Below are positions 21,675 through 32,705 of a stretch of 64,000 nucleotides of DNA, in pieces. Origin of the DNA: Acarospora socialis (lineage: Eukaryota > Ascomycota > Lecanoromycetes > Acarosporales > Acarosporaceae). How positions within the stretch are numbered: position 1 is the first letter of the stretch; each line of letters opens with the position of its first letter. The notes below the pieces were generated by a model. It saw only the letters and a list, made by a program, of their open reading frames with translations, was not told the origin of the DNA and did no database searches. Both the position numbers and the translations under genes were made by a program. The stretch covers positions 2,356,001-2,420,000 of the forward strand of contig JAMYGW020000001.1 in NCBI GenBank assembly GCA_025617375.2, in the 5' to 3' direction.

Positions 21675-23611
21675 ATGACTTCCGCCAAGAAGGATAACGG
21701 TGTTGTCGAATACGACCATATTGATGATCCCGAGCAGCAGGCTCGTCTTGGTTCCACGACGCCGCCGGAGAAGGGAAACGGGAATGGGAGCAGCGACAAC
21801 GAGAAAGGCGCCACTCCTCAGCGCGCCGATGGCAAAATCGAGCTCAAGCAGGAAGACTGCTATGACAAGCTGGGCTTCAGCTTCCCCACCTGGAAGAAAT
21901 GGTACATCCTCAGCGTCATCTTCTTGGTCCAGGTCTCGATGAACCTGAACGCAAGCCTGTACGGGAATGCCAACAATCTGCTGGCGAAGCAGTTTGGGAT
22001 CAGCAAGCAAGCAGCCCGGGTGGGACAGATGATCTTCCTCGTCGCGTACGCTTTCGGATGTGAACTCTGGGCGCCTTGGAGTGAGGAATTGGGACGTCGG
22101 TGGGTCTTGCAGGCCAGTCTGTTTCTTGTGAACATCTGGCAAATACCCGCCGCCCTGGCACCAAACTTCGCAACCATCGTCGTTGCGCGGTTTCTTGGCG
22201 GTCTCTCCTCCGCAGGCGGTTCTGTTACCTTAGGTATGCTTTGCCCGTTCGTGTTAAGGTCTTCTGTAAATAGACCGCCTTTGCTGCCACGGCTAATTTT
22301 TCACTGCGAAATGTTAAGGAATGGTCGCCGACATGTGGGAGTCAGACGAACAGCAGTATGCCGTTGCCTTCATTGTGCTCTCGTCCGTGGGCGGGTCGGT
22401 TGTCGGTCCTATCGTCGGTGGGTTCATCCAGGAATATCTCGCCTGGCAGTGGAACTTCTGGATCCAACTCATCGTTGGTGCCGCCGTCCAAATCCTTCAC
22501 TTGCTCACCGTGCCGGAGACGCGTGCGACCATCATGATTGATAAAGAAGCCAAACGGAGACGCAAGGCAGGGGAGACGAATATCTACGGTCCCGACGAGC
22601 TCAAGGCAAAACGAATGGATTTTAAGCACGTAATTAAAATCTGGGTTCGCCCATTCGAGATGTTTGTGCGCGAGCCTATCGTGCTCTGCCTGTCTCTACT
22701 CAGCGGCTTCAGCGACGCCCTCATCTTCACGTTCCTCGAATCCTTCCAGCCAGTGTACGAGCAGTGGGGTTTCAGCACTCCGCAGATAGGCCTTGCTTTT
22801 ATCCCGTGAGTGCACAAGAAATCGTGACGCAATCTGCGGGATCGTGATTCTTTCGCTGACATGTGCTCTTTAGGATCGCTATTGGATACATCATCGCCTA
22901 CTTTTCCTTCTTCCCCGTCATCCATAAGCATCGGCAGATCCGGAGGAAGGATCCCGATGCTCTCCAACCCGAAGCGAGACTGTGGTGGCTTCTCTACAGT
23001 ACGTCTTCGAACGCGGAGTTGGAATCGAGCGTGAATGGAAGAGAGTTAACTGGTTGACTAGCTGCACCACTTGAAACGATTGGATTGTTCGGGTTTGCAT
23101 GGACAAGCCTGGGCCCTCCCCACGTTCATTGGATCGCCCCGATGATTTTCTCCTGTCTTGTCGGGATCGCCAACGTAAGTAACCCTCGGCGCCTTGTTTC
23201 GGACTGAGAGGAAGGTAGCTAATGCCGGACCCTCGTAGTACGCTATTTACATGGCCACTATCGACTACATGATTGCCAGCTACGGCCCTTATTCGGCTTC
23301 TGCCACGGGCGGCAACGGTTTGGCGAGAGATTTCCTCGCAGGCATAGCTGCGATGTACGCTACTCCGAGTAAGTGATATCAGCTGTAACGACACATGACA
23401 ACGTGCTGACGAGCTCACCAAAGTGTACTCGAATATTGGTGACCGCCCACTCGAAAACGCAAGCACGGTCCTCGCCTGCCTTGCATTCCTCGTCACGATC
23501 CCGATTTACATCTTCTACTGGAAAGGGCCGGCGATACGGGAGAGGTCCAAGTTCGCTCAAACTCTCGCCAGCGACAAGAAGTCCAAGGGTGGCGGTCGCG
23601 CGGCGAAGTAA
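21675..23611 (+). CDS. MFS transporter, DHA1 (drug:H+ antiporter-1) type
   Basis: Six exons: 21675-22233, 22319-22805, 22874-22998, 23062-23174, 23239-23368 and 23424-23611, totalling 1602 nt and 533 aa. The introns carry good branch sites (for example GCTAAT) and acceptors. A hydrophilic N-terminal tail of ~75 residues precedes about 12 hydrophobic helices. MFS signatures: the loop-2 motif A equivalent ELWAPWSEELGRRWV, GGLSSAGGSVTLG, and the motif C-like VGGSVVGPIVGGFIQEYLAW after TM4, typical of proton antiporters. A conserved central loop (PETRATIMIDKEAKRRRK) leads to the second half. It probably exports small molecules or polyamines at the plasma membrane. The substrate cannot be read from sequence, and no biosynthetic cluster surrounds it. 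Confidence 0.85.
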
Positions 23612-23779
23612 AGCTGCAAGGTAGAACGCAGACATGGGCCGTCAGGCTTGCAGGTTAATCTCTCTGTTTAGGTTGAAGGTCAGCGAGATGTTCAGGTGTC
23701 TACACGATTGAAATGCTATCATAGGAGGGCTCTAGCGTATGTAATAGCTAGATTTGAAGCTAGAATACTTAACATTCTA

Positions 23780-23946
23780 CAGGTTATGGACACAGCGGGT
23801 GGATAGCTGCATAAAATATTATCACCAGTTTAGATCAAGTCCAGATTGGCACTGACAGATTTGGTATGAGAGCGGAGTTTTTACAGGGCTAATTTAGAGG
23901 ATTTCCCATATGCAGCTACTTATCCACCAGCTGTGTCCATAACCTG
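23780..23946. mobile_element. TIR element (MITE-like), family B
   Basis: The ends are inverted copies of CAGGTTATGGACACAGC, and the similarity extends through GGTGGATA and GCTGC. One arm has an extra AGTA. TA lies on both sides (23778-23779 and 23947-23948). The element is 167 bp with no coding capacity. The CAG-type terminus and TA duplication point to Tc1/mariner (pogo/Fot-like) mobilisation in trans. Confidence 0.65.
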
Positions 23947-23948
23947 TA

Positions 23949-25011
23949 ACTTTAATGTCACACTGTGGCAACTATCTACCTATCTTACCTTACTTTAAGT
24001 ACCTCACTGTAGCTTCAAGCTAACGACTGACTTACCCTAGGTGCGATTCTGCGTCGTATCAACCATATCAAATTCCTATACCCCTGACGTCACGGAATGC
24101 CCCAAGATGTGTAAGCGCAGAAGAAGAGTGCAACTTCCAAGGGAGAGTTTCCTTGGAGTCCTGAATTTTCTTGCAGATGAAACCTACCTTAGTGCTTATT
24201 GGGAAAATCTGGCTGAGTTGTACAGGTAGGACGAGGTGGAAGTATGATCGTCTTCGGAGAGAAATGGAGGCAGGCTGGGCCACTGTCGATTCATAAGGTA
24301 CAGTACTAGTCGGTTAGTATTTACCTGCCCTAAATTGTAGACCAACAAATAGATACACTCTACTCTCAATGAATTTCCACAGTTTAGATGTTGATAGAAG
24401 AGTGTGTAGCATGAAACAGTTTGAGGTCAAGAAGATACAACTGAGTCTATAGGATGTTCACTTATTTGTATGATTCAGCTGATTTGTTAAGATATGTGTC
24501 GTTGATTTGGGATCGGTAAACACTAACTGACCATTACTGTATCTGTACGAAGGCGATTGACAAAATTCTTCGCCAGTCCCAAGACTTTATCATCAACAAC
24601 AGAAATAGTTGAATAGCCTCATTCTTAGCTAAGACTATGTATAACTGCTGACTCTGAGGTACTCCAGTATTGTTGACGCTCGTCATGCAAGACTGGAAGG
24701 ACTCTGCTACACAATTGCGCCGTTCTTCTTGCGATTCTTGTAATTAGGTCAAAATTGCGGGGTGGCGAAGAAATTTGTCAATCGACTTCGTACAAGAGCA
24801 TTCTCGTGGGGAAGGCTGAAGGCGTGGAGGCCTGCTAATCTCTCACGTGATATGTCTGTTCGATCAGCCTTGGAAGCCTCCACGGCAGTCACTCAATAGA
24901 TTGCACACATCTTCAGTCCTTCACCTATACTGAACAAATACCACTGCGTCACAGTTCTTACATGAAAGCTAAAGGTCTAATTGTGCAAACAGCCTCTGGA
25001 ATAAGGAAGCA
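23949..25011. other. Intergenic, AT-leaning, no gene seen
   Basis: About 1 kb between the TIR element and the orphan gene. ACCTTAC occurs at 23987-23993. Short ORFs (for example 24041-24229) are unsupported. Confidence 0.45.
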
Positions 25012-27423
25012 TTGACCTTTCTCTGTTCATGCTATAGCGGGATAGACAGTCTACAGTGTCACAGCTCCCTGTCTCCTCTCCCGTGCAATTGCGAAAGCGG
25101 AGCATGCTCATGGTACGTGTGGAAGTTGGAAAAGCTTCAAAGTAAGCTTACAGGAATATCATTAGTACTCATGCCTCTTCCGCTTCCGCAATTCCAGCTC
25201 TCAGTCGAGCTCTCGAACGTTTTCCCTATTGGCTATGCTGTGCGGGCTGCATCCGATGCCGTATACTCGAGAATCTTGACCTTCGCTCGTGACCTCCGGA
25301 AATCGGGTTCTGATCTTCTTGTTGAAGAGGACTTGGCGGCCATCTTTGGGCGTGGGATCATCAAAGGGGAAATTGAAAACCGATTCAAGAGTGAGGTTCT
25401 AAAGGAGAATAATGTTGTTCCTGTACCTGGTGCTGGTGGTATTGTGCTCGATAGTCGGCCTGGTCCAACGGTTGAGCGAGCTCTCAACAACCCTGATCGG
25501 TATTACCTGTCCACGGTTATCCAGCTATCCCTTCTTTCTTGGATGCATAGCAGGTCTACTCTAGCTTCAGCGCTTACAGAGTGCATGACTCAGCGGTTCC
25601 GACTAGGCGTCCATGGCGCAACGCCTAGCCCTGGTTATGATGGAATCCACGGAATGCTAGAGGCGTGCAGCTCTCAGAGCGCTGCTTTTGATTGGAGTTT
25701 CTATGTCCACATGATCGAGCAACGCATCGCACAGAGCTATACGAGGTACCGCCCAGGCCCTGATGACACAACGCTTACTCCAAATACACTGCTCGCTGCC
25801 ATGGATTATCTCTATATCATTCAAAGATTTCCTCAAGAACGAAAAATGACTGTAAACAGGCCTGAAGGGTTCATAACCTTGATAATCTGGGCGCACATAT
25901 GTCTTGATCTATCAGTTCTCGTTTCGGGAATCCCTGGTGGTGATATTCTATTCAGTACTGAGACAAATTGTGTTCCGCACGTACTCATAAACTGGTCAGA
26001 CACTATAGAGAACAAGTACGACTTCGAAGTCTGTCTGCTAGACAGCAATATGCGAGTGGTTCTTAAGCCTATTGAGCTTGGACTCAGCCATATGGAAGCT
26101 TGCGAACGACTGCCACTAAAAGACTACGGCACAGTACAGCTATGGAGACAGTTGAATAAACGTACGACTGTCCTCAGGAACTCTCCTGTCTACCTAGATG
26201 CGGTACATTTTGTGGTAGCAATGGCCGCCGTATCATTGGAAAAGCTACTTCGTGCAGAATCAACAGCGCCATACTCTGTCAAACTGAATATTCAGCGATG
26301 GCAAATATTCGAAGCCAGCAGAGTTCTCTTTGCAAGTGTCCCCTTCGATGAATTGGTGATAGATGCATATACAAAGAAGCTCAGTGCTAGTGGGAGATTG
26401 AAGGACATGGAGCCGCCCACTGCACTCCAAAAGCATATTGACGAGACAGAGTACATGATCACTCCGCGTCAGCACTGGCTTCAGGGGGAAATGGCTCGTC
26501 TAGCTGCATTTGTGGTCGTGCTTGCTTCTGTGGCCGAAGTTGCTTCTTGTTCTGAGCTACCTCTTGTTGCGGATCTTGAACAGGAGGATTTGGTTGATTT
26601 CTCAGACAAGCTATATACAAGTCAAGATTCATTTGCAGTGAAAAGCAACGACTTGTTCTCTTGCCTGGCCCAGATGTTGATCGGGGGCCGCCAAGTTCTG
26701 GAAGAAGAGAAGGGTGGCGACCACAGCTTGTTCATGGTCAGCGATTTCGGATGGACTCTTTTCCTCAGCAGTGTTGGCGACCGAGACCCAGCCAATGTTG
26801 TTCCAGAACGACTTTTCCTACGCAAGGGTATTCCGACAAATGAAGCAACAGGAGAACGGAAGTCACGTGTGCGAGATGCTATTCTGAATGGCTACATGTT
26901 AAGCACACCTACTAGGACAATCACCAATCGTGGTGATAAAGAGGGTATTGCGCAGTGTTTATATTCTGTCTCTGAGCGCACTGCATATTATGGTAGCAGA
27001 AGAGATGAGTTCCGTCTCAACATTGAATACGTTGTCCAACAGAGTTTAGAGAAAACGATCCATGACTTCTCTGTGTCTTGGTCCTATCGAGCCTTTCATG
27101 ATGCTCTATGGACTACAACGCTGCCGCCACCGTGTACGCATCCCAAGAATGATTCTCTCACTGTGCCGATCAAGCTGAACCTCGATGTGGCTGCTGGAAC
27201 AGCTTTTCACTGGTTTGATGAAGGAAAACCTGGGGATCGAGAAGAGCCAGAGAGAATATGTATTGCTCTGGTAAAGGGGAACCGGCATATGCGATGGTTG
27301 GCTTTAGCAGATGCCTGTAAAAGCACGCGGAGACGGTTAATGCTGCGAGGGATCAATACCTGTGTCGATTGCGCAGTCAAGGCAGCTGCAGAAAGAGCAG
27401 GGAAATGGCTTGTTATTATTTAG
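25012..27423 (+). CDS. Large fungal orphan protein of unknown function
   Basis: A single open frame of 803 codons ending at 27423, about 320 bp before the retrotransposon nest. The first ~50 residues (Cys-rich, MTFLCSCYSG...) look unlike the rest. The ATG at 25171 (MPLPLPQFQLSVELSNVF) gives a more natural start, or a small intron lies there. Visible: FPIGYAVRAASDAVYSRILTFARDLR, a GAGG segment followed by PGPTVERAL and ALTECMTQRF, a mixed alpha/beta body, and a C-terminus with CVDCAV and a hydrophobic end (WLVII). No signal peptide, transmembrane helix or catalytic motif stands out. The N-terminal PGPTV/RAL pattern and C-terminal CxxC recall a family of lineage-specific fungal proteins, possibly also represented at 47177-49549. 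It is intact and not hypermutated. Confidence 0.6.
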   Translation: MTFLCSCYSGIDSLQCHSSLSPLPCNCESGACSWYVWKLEKLQSKLTGISLVLMPLPLPQFQLSVELSNVFPIGYAVRAASDAVYSRILTFARDLRKSGSDLLVEEDLAAIFGRGIIKGEIENRFKSEVLKENNVVPVPGAGGIVLDSRPGPTVERALNNPDRYYLSTVIQLSLLSWMHSRSTLASALTECMTQRFRLGVHGATPSPGYDGIHGMLEACSSQSAAFDWSFYVHMIEQRIAQSYTRYRPGPDDTTLTPNTLLAAMDYLYIIQRFPQERKMTVNRPEGFITLIIWAHICLDLSVLVSGIPGGDILFSTETNCVPHVLINWSDTIENKYDFEVCLLDSNMRVVLKPIELGLSHMEACERLPLKDYGTVQLWRQLNKRTTVLRNSPVYLDAVHFVVAMAAVSLEKLLRAESTAPYSVKLNIQRWQIFEASRVLFASVPFDELVIDAYTKKLSASGRLKDMEPPTALQKHIDETEYMITPRQHWLQGEMARLAAFVVVLASVAEVASCSELPLVADLEQEDLVDFSDKLYTSQDSFAVKSNDLFSCLAQMLIGGRQVLEEEKGGDHSLFMVSDFGWTLFLSSVGDRDPANVVPERLFLRKGIPTNEATGERKSRVRDAILNGYMLSTPTRTITNRGDKEGIAQCLYSVSERTAYYGSRRDEFRLNIEYVVQQSLEKTIHDFSVSWSYRAFHDALWTTTLPPPCTHPKNDSLTVPIKLNLDVAAGTAFHWFDEGKPGDREEPERICIALVKGNRHMRWLALADACKSTRRRLMLRGINTCVDCAVKAAAERAGKWLVII

Positions 27424-27748
27424 GTCATTAAACTTAGGGTAGAGGACTAACCATAACATTCTCCCTTCTGGTAGTGTTACAGTCGCATTTCATGTTGTAT
27501 TTCACACCTGCACAATATATCATTTAGGGCCTGACCTCGCGCTCAGGTGGGCCTTTTGCCTTAGCGAGTCAATTATACTATAAAGCTGATGTTTCGTTTC
27601 TGAGCCAGCTATAAGTGACAAAAGTGATGTTAGAGACAGCAGACAAACATTGCACTTATTTTGGATGCTTTAGATCCCTTCTTTCCCAAATCAATATTTG
27701 ATCAGTCACTGGCCTTCAACTGACTTTAATCCAAATGCAGAAGGCAGT
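27424..27748. other. Intergenic edge of the transposon nest
   Basis: About 320 bp of normal-composition DNA ending in the TSD GCAGT (27744-27748). A CCTGA/TCAGG inverted repeat lies near 27530-27546 and could be a 3'-end hairpin. No gene is seen. Confidence 0.45.
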
Positions 27749-27923
27749 TGTCAGAAATCCAGGCCTTATCCAATAGAGATTCTCATAGAGTTTTAGGTCA
27801 CATTCTCCAGTAGTCTATTTGAACTTAGTGATGCACACCACATATTGTGTAAATTAATTCTAGATACTCTAAATAATAATGACAACTAATACTATCTGCA
27901 TGCTTTGATCTTCAAGTTTGACA
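27749..27923 (+). repeat. 5' LTR of outer copia element
   Basis: Equal in length (175 bp) to the 3' LTR. The two differ at about 20 positions, all transitions, with no indels. This copy keeps several CC/GG that are mutated in the other copy, for example near 27758-27770. Confidence 0.93.
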
Positions 27924-30900
27924 GATTATGAGTTCAACTTGTATGTAGAATGCTTGAATGATGAAGAAAGATCTTGTCATCACTGACATACAGAATTGTC
28001 ATCAATATTCTAAGAAAAAGTGCAAACTCAACATAAAGACAGACATTCAGCTGTTCAAAAGTGTTATGAACATCTGTGCAACATTCACACAGATAAGAAT
28101 TGAAATAATGATTTCATGAATGCTGAAATTACATTCAAAACTGAAAAAATTTGTCTGAAAACACAACAGTTTTCAATTTTGATGATATTATCATACAAAT
28201 TAAACACAATATCATCTACAGATCTGTTCTTTTCACAAATTGCAAAGCTAAAAAACTCAGTGAACTATTCAGCATAAAAGATGTCAATTAAATACATCTT
28301 GATAAACTTCAAACTATAAAATATAATCAAGAAAACAGATCTAGAATCAGATTTGATGACAATAATCACAATATTAATAGTTTTGTCATCAGACAGTACA
28401 ACAACTGCAGTGATGCAAATCACAGTTTTTAATTCAGTTCATAATGACTGAATCAATAGAAACAACAAAATTATGATCATCATCATTCTCAATATCATCT
28501 TCAAAGTAATAGTCATTATAGACAACATGAAAACTGCAAAAGAAATGTGAAAGCATCTGCATTCAGTTTATATTTTTCATGAATTTAATTTTCAATACAT
28601 TTTCTTCATCAATCTCTACAATCTTCATCTGAATCAATTCACATCAGTCAACAACTATATTCTCAAATATAAGAAGCTTCTAATCAAAATTGCAGCATTT
28701 GATCTTATTATTAACAAAACTTTAAAGATCATTTTCTTTTTCATTAATTTAAGATTTTTCTACAATCAATGAATAACAGCAAAATGTTTTACTGCTTAAA
28801 TCATACTTTCTTTGCTTGATAATTTAATTGTAAAACTCATCAACAAAGAACAGCTCAAAGAAAAGAACAAGAATTTGACTTTAATGAAGAAGTTTAAAGA
28901 AAAAAATAAAAATAAAAATGAAAAGAAGAATAAAAGATTGAAGAACAAAAAGAAGAATGCTGAAAAGAACAAAGAAAAGAACAGAAAGTACACACACTAT
29001 AATAAAGAAGTTTATACAGAACAGAACTGCTGACACAAATATTCTGACAAGATGTTAAATGAGATTAAAAAAAAACAGAAAGTCAATAAGAAGAAAGACT
29101 TAAACAAAGAATATCATTTTAACAAAGACTCACTTGTTCTGACAACAATCATCATCATTTTTGTCATCAACAAATCATCATAACTAACTGATTCTGCAGT
29201 CACACAGTATATATACTGTGACTGTTTCATGTTTTTGACAATTAAGATGCTCAAAGACAGACTTACAATATGAAAAGTGATTGAATCAACAAATGTTCAC
29301 AGTATCAGAATTGTCAAACTACAACTGAAACACAAGAATGACAGTGAGTTTTATCAAATCATCTTAATAGACATCTACTTCATGTCAAATATTGATCTCA
29401 ATTTTTTCTTGATAAAAACAGCTGAATTGAAAAACATATTTGTCAAAATTCACAAAGAAATATTATGACTAAAAAACAAAATAAAAAAAACAGTTAAATA
29501 TGCATCTAGATCAGACAAGCTGTACTATTTACAGATTTTAACAGATAAGTATATTTTCTTTAAGTAAAAGACACTGTCAGTCATTGACAACAACAAAATA
29601 TCATAAATTACATAACATTGACACTTCAGACATCTAGAAGACTCAAATTTCAAGTATATGTTTAAAAACTTAAACATTAACAACATCAATCTACACAAAC
29701 TTGCAGATAAGTCATCTTATCTATGCAACATCTGTCTGACAGTAAATCAGAAACAACAGCTGTTCAAACTTTCTCAATGATGAGTTATCAAAGTGATCAA
29801 ACTTGTTTATATCAACATCATCAGTTTCATTACATCAAAAGTATTCAACAGATCAACATGATATATAATCTTTATGAATGACTATTTTCACTGACAATAC
29901 ATTTGCAACATAAAGATCAAAGATCAGATCAAAGATGAAATTGCATGCTTTATTAATATGATTTATACACAGATGCATAGAACTGTCAAATGTATATGAA
30001 TTGACAATAGTAAGAAGTTTGAAGATCAAGCTCTTATTGACTGACTATAAAACAATGATATAAGTTACAAGACTATCATTTCTTATGAATTGAAACAAAA
30101 CAATGTCATTAAGCAAAACAACAATCTACTGACTGAAAAAATTAGAATCATGATAATCAACAGTGAAGTATTACACAACTTGTAATTAAAGACAGTTAAG
30201 ACTGTCTGTTATTTACTGAATTGACTATTAATCTCAGCAATAAAGAATGACAAAGTTTCACTTCAGTTATTCTACAAATTGCTCAATGACAACAGTATAA
30301 TCAATTCATTCAATCAATTTCAGACACATACAATTCTTCAAATGCATCATATACATGCATATTTTTAAAGAGAAACAACATCAAAACATTAAATTTGAGA
30401 CATAAAGCAACAAAAATATACTGATAAACTATGAAAAATGCAATCAGTATAGAATCTGATTGTTGAAGAAAGAAAAAAAAAGTAGAGTGATTAGAGTTCA
30501 AGATGTTCAATTTGATGAAAAACTTGAAATTTATGACTTAAATATGAATCTCAAACTACTCAATACTTTCAACTCTGAACTTTCTGAGACACAAATTAAT
30601 GATTTAAATTCTAGAAATTTAATGAACAATGCAATGAGTATAAAGCAAAAAGATGTGAACAATAGTATTCTGTACTCATTTTATGCACATTATTCTTTTA
30701 TACATCAATTACAAACTTCTTATCTCATACATCAATCACAAGCTTCTCATCTTGTGCATCAGATGCAAGCACTGTTGATATTGATGTATTTATTTTTTAT
30801 GTTTAACATAAAAAGTTTTTCATCTTCATACAAATTACTGTATACATCTTCAAATGAGATGTCTTGATTGAAGAAGTACAATAAGAAGTTCAACAACAAA

Positions 30901-32522
30901 ATAAAGAATGAGAAGAAGAATATAATGAAGTAATAATTGTCAATCAATATATTAATATTGTCAAGACACTCAGACAGAGAATGAAAAAAGTTCTTAAGAT
31001 TCAGTCTCAAAACTATTGTTATTTTATCTGCTGTTTATGATATGTTTCTTGATGCTGCTGTCATCAATATTATAAAAGAGCATAAACTTGAAGCTCAGTT
31101 AAACAGCAAATTCAGCATTTATTATAAGACTGTTGTGAGTTTCAGTTTTAAGCACTGAAAATAGACTATGAATGATGAGATTAAGTTCTTGAAAACTAAT
31201 TTAACATGAAATTTAGTGACACTATCTCTGAATTGTCACACTCTACATGAAAAATAAGTTTATTGTTACAAATGTGATTCTGATGACATGATTATATAAT
31301 ATAAAGCATGATGAATTGTCAAAGACTTTGAGCAATGTTTCAACATCAATTACAATAAAATATTCACTGTCATCATTAAGTTCATGATCTACAAGATCAT
31401 CTTTATTATCACTGCATATTATGACTACAAGTTGAAACAAATGAATGTCAAGATGATGTTCTTGCACAATGATTTGAAAAAGATGATGTACATAATACAA
31501 CTCACTGAATACAAGAAGAAAAAAAGAAAGATATGCAGACTGAAGAAAGTTTTATATGAGTTAAAACAGTCTTTTTATCTATGATATGAGATAATGCATA
31601 AGTTTTTTGCTGACAACAGCTATACATGTCTTCACACAGATAATAACATGTTTTTAATCAGCAATCTCATTGTTACTGTCTATGTTGACAATATCTTGAT
31701 GTGTGAATTAAACAAGAAAACAATTCACAATCTAAAAATCAAATTGAGCAGTCAGTTCAAAATAACAAACTGTGAAGTATGCAAATACTACTTAAATATG
31801 CAGATAATGTGCAATAAAATCTGTCAAATTCTCACTCTGTCACAGAAAATTGATCTTAAAAAGATGCTTATTAAATTCAGTCTCAACAACACAAAATCAG
31901 TTTCAATTTCTATGAATTCTGATACACATCTGATACAAATTAAGAAATTCTTTACTTCACAGTTAATACAGTGATATCAGTGTGTTATAAACTTTTTTAT
32001 GTACACAATGACTCAGATGTGTCTCAACATTGTTTTTGCAGTATTAACACTCAGTCAGTTTTTGCACAACTCTGATGAGATGCATTGAAAGATTTTGAAA
32101 TGAGTATTTTGTTACATATATGACATTTTTAATGTCATCATCAAATACAAATTAAGCTCAGATCATCTTCAACTTCTAAAATATTTGAACTTGAACTGAA
32201 ATGAAGATCTTAAAACAAGAAGATTTACAACAAATTACATGTTTTAACTGATAAATAAGTCAGTTTTCTGATGTTTCAGACATCAAAAAACAGTCATTCT
32301 GTTCTTTATGAAAGCAGAATACATGATTGTGACAAAAACAATGAAGAAAGCTATCTGAATGTGTGAACTACTATAAGAAATGAAACTTAAAAGATCAACA
32401 TAATGTCTATTTGAATGAATAATACAGAAACTATAATCTTAATCAAGAATTTTGAGTTTCATGTCTATACAAAATATATCAACATATATCATCATTACAT
32501 ACAGAAAGTCAAATTGCAGAAT
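27924..32522 (+). pseudogene. Copia gag-pol relic, 5' portion
   Basis: Recognisable pieces run in the copia order. A Lys/Asn-rich gag tail lies at 28830-28990. The protease site appears near 29185-29235 as LTDSAVTQ, with the W before it turned to TGA. The integrase zinc region is near 29700. Reverse transcriptase lies at 31200-31970, with KQMNVKMMFLHNDL, LYELKQSF and the catalytic YVDN at 31681-31692 in place of the usual YVDD. RNase H lies at 31980-32522 with SxxEAEYM-like KAEYM and YHHYIQ. Stops are mainly TGA at expected Trp positions. The frame is cut at 32522 by the gypsy insertion. Confidence 0.85.
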
Positions 32523-32705
32523 TGTTATGAATCTAAAATGTATTTAGTGATCATGACTCATCAGATCACTTTACAATCTCACTGTTGTCATGAACTTATG
32601 ACTAATTGCTAAATATGAAAGAAATTTAACTAGATATATAGTTAGATCTTTGCTCAGAGCTTAGAAAAATCAATTCATCTTTCTTACATATAATGAGTTC
32701 TAATA
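32523..32705 (+). repeat. 5' LTR of second-level gypsy element
   Basis: 183 bp, same length as the 3' copy at 45838-46020. The two differ essentially by C/T and G/A transitions. Confidence 0.92.
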
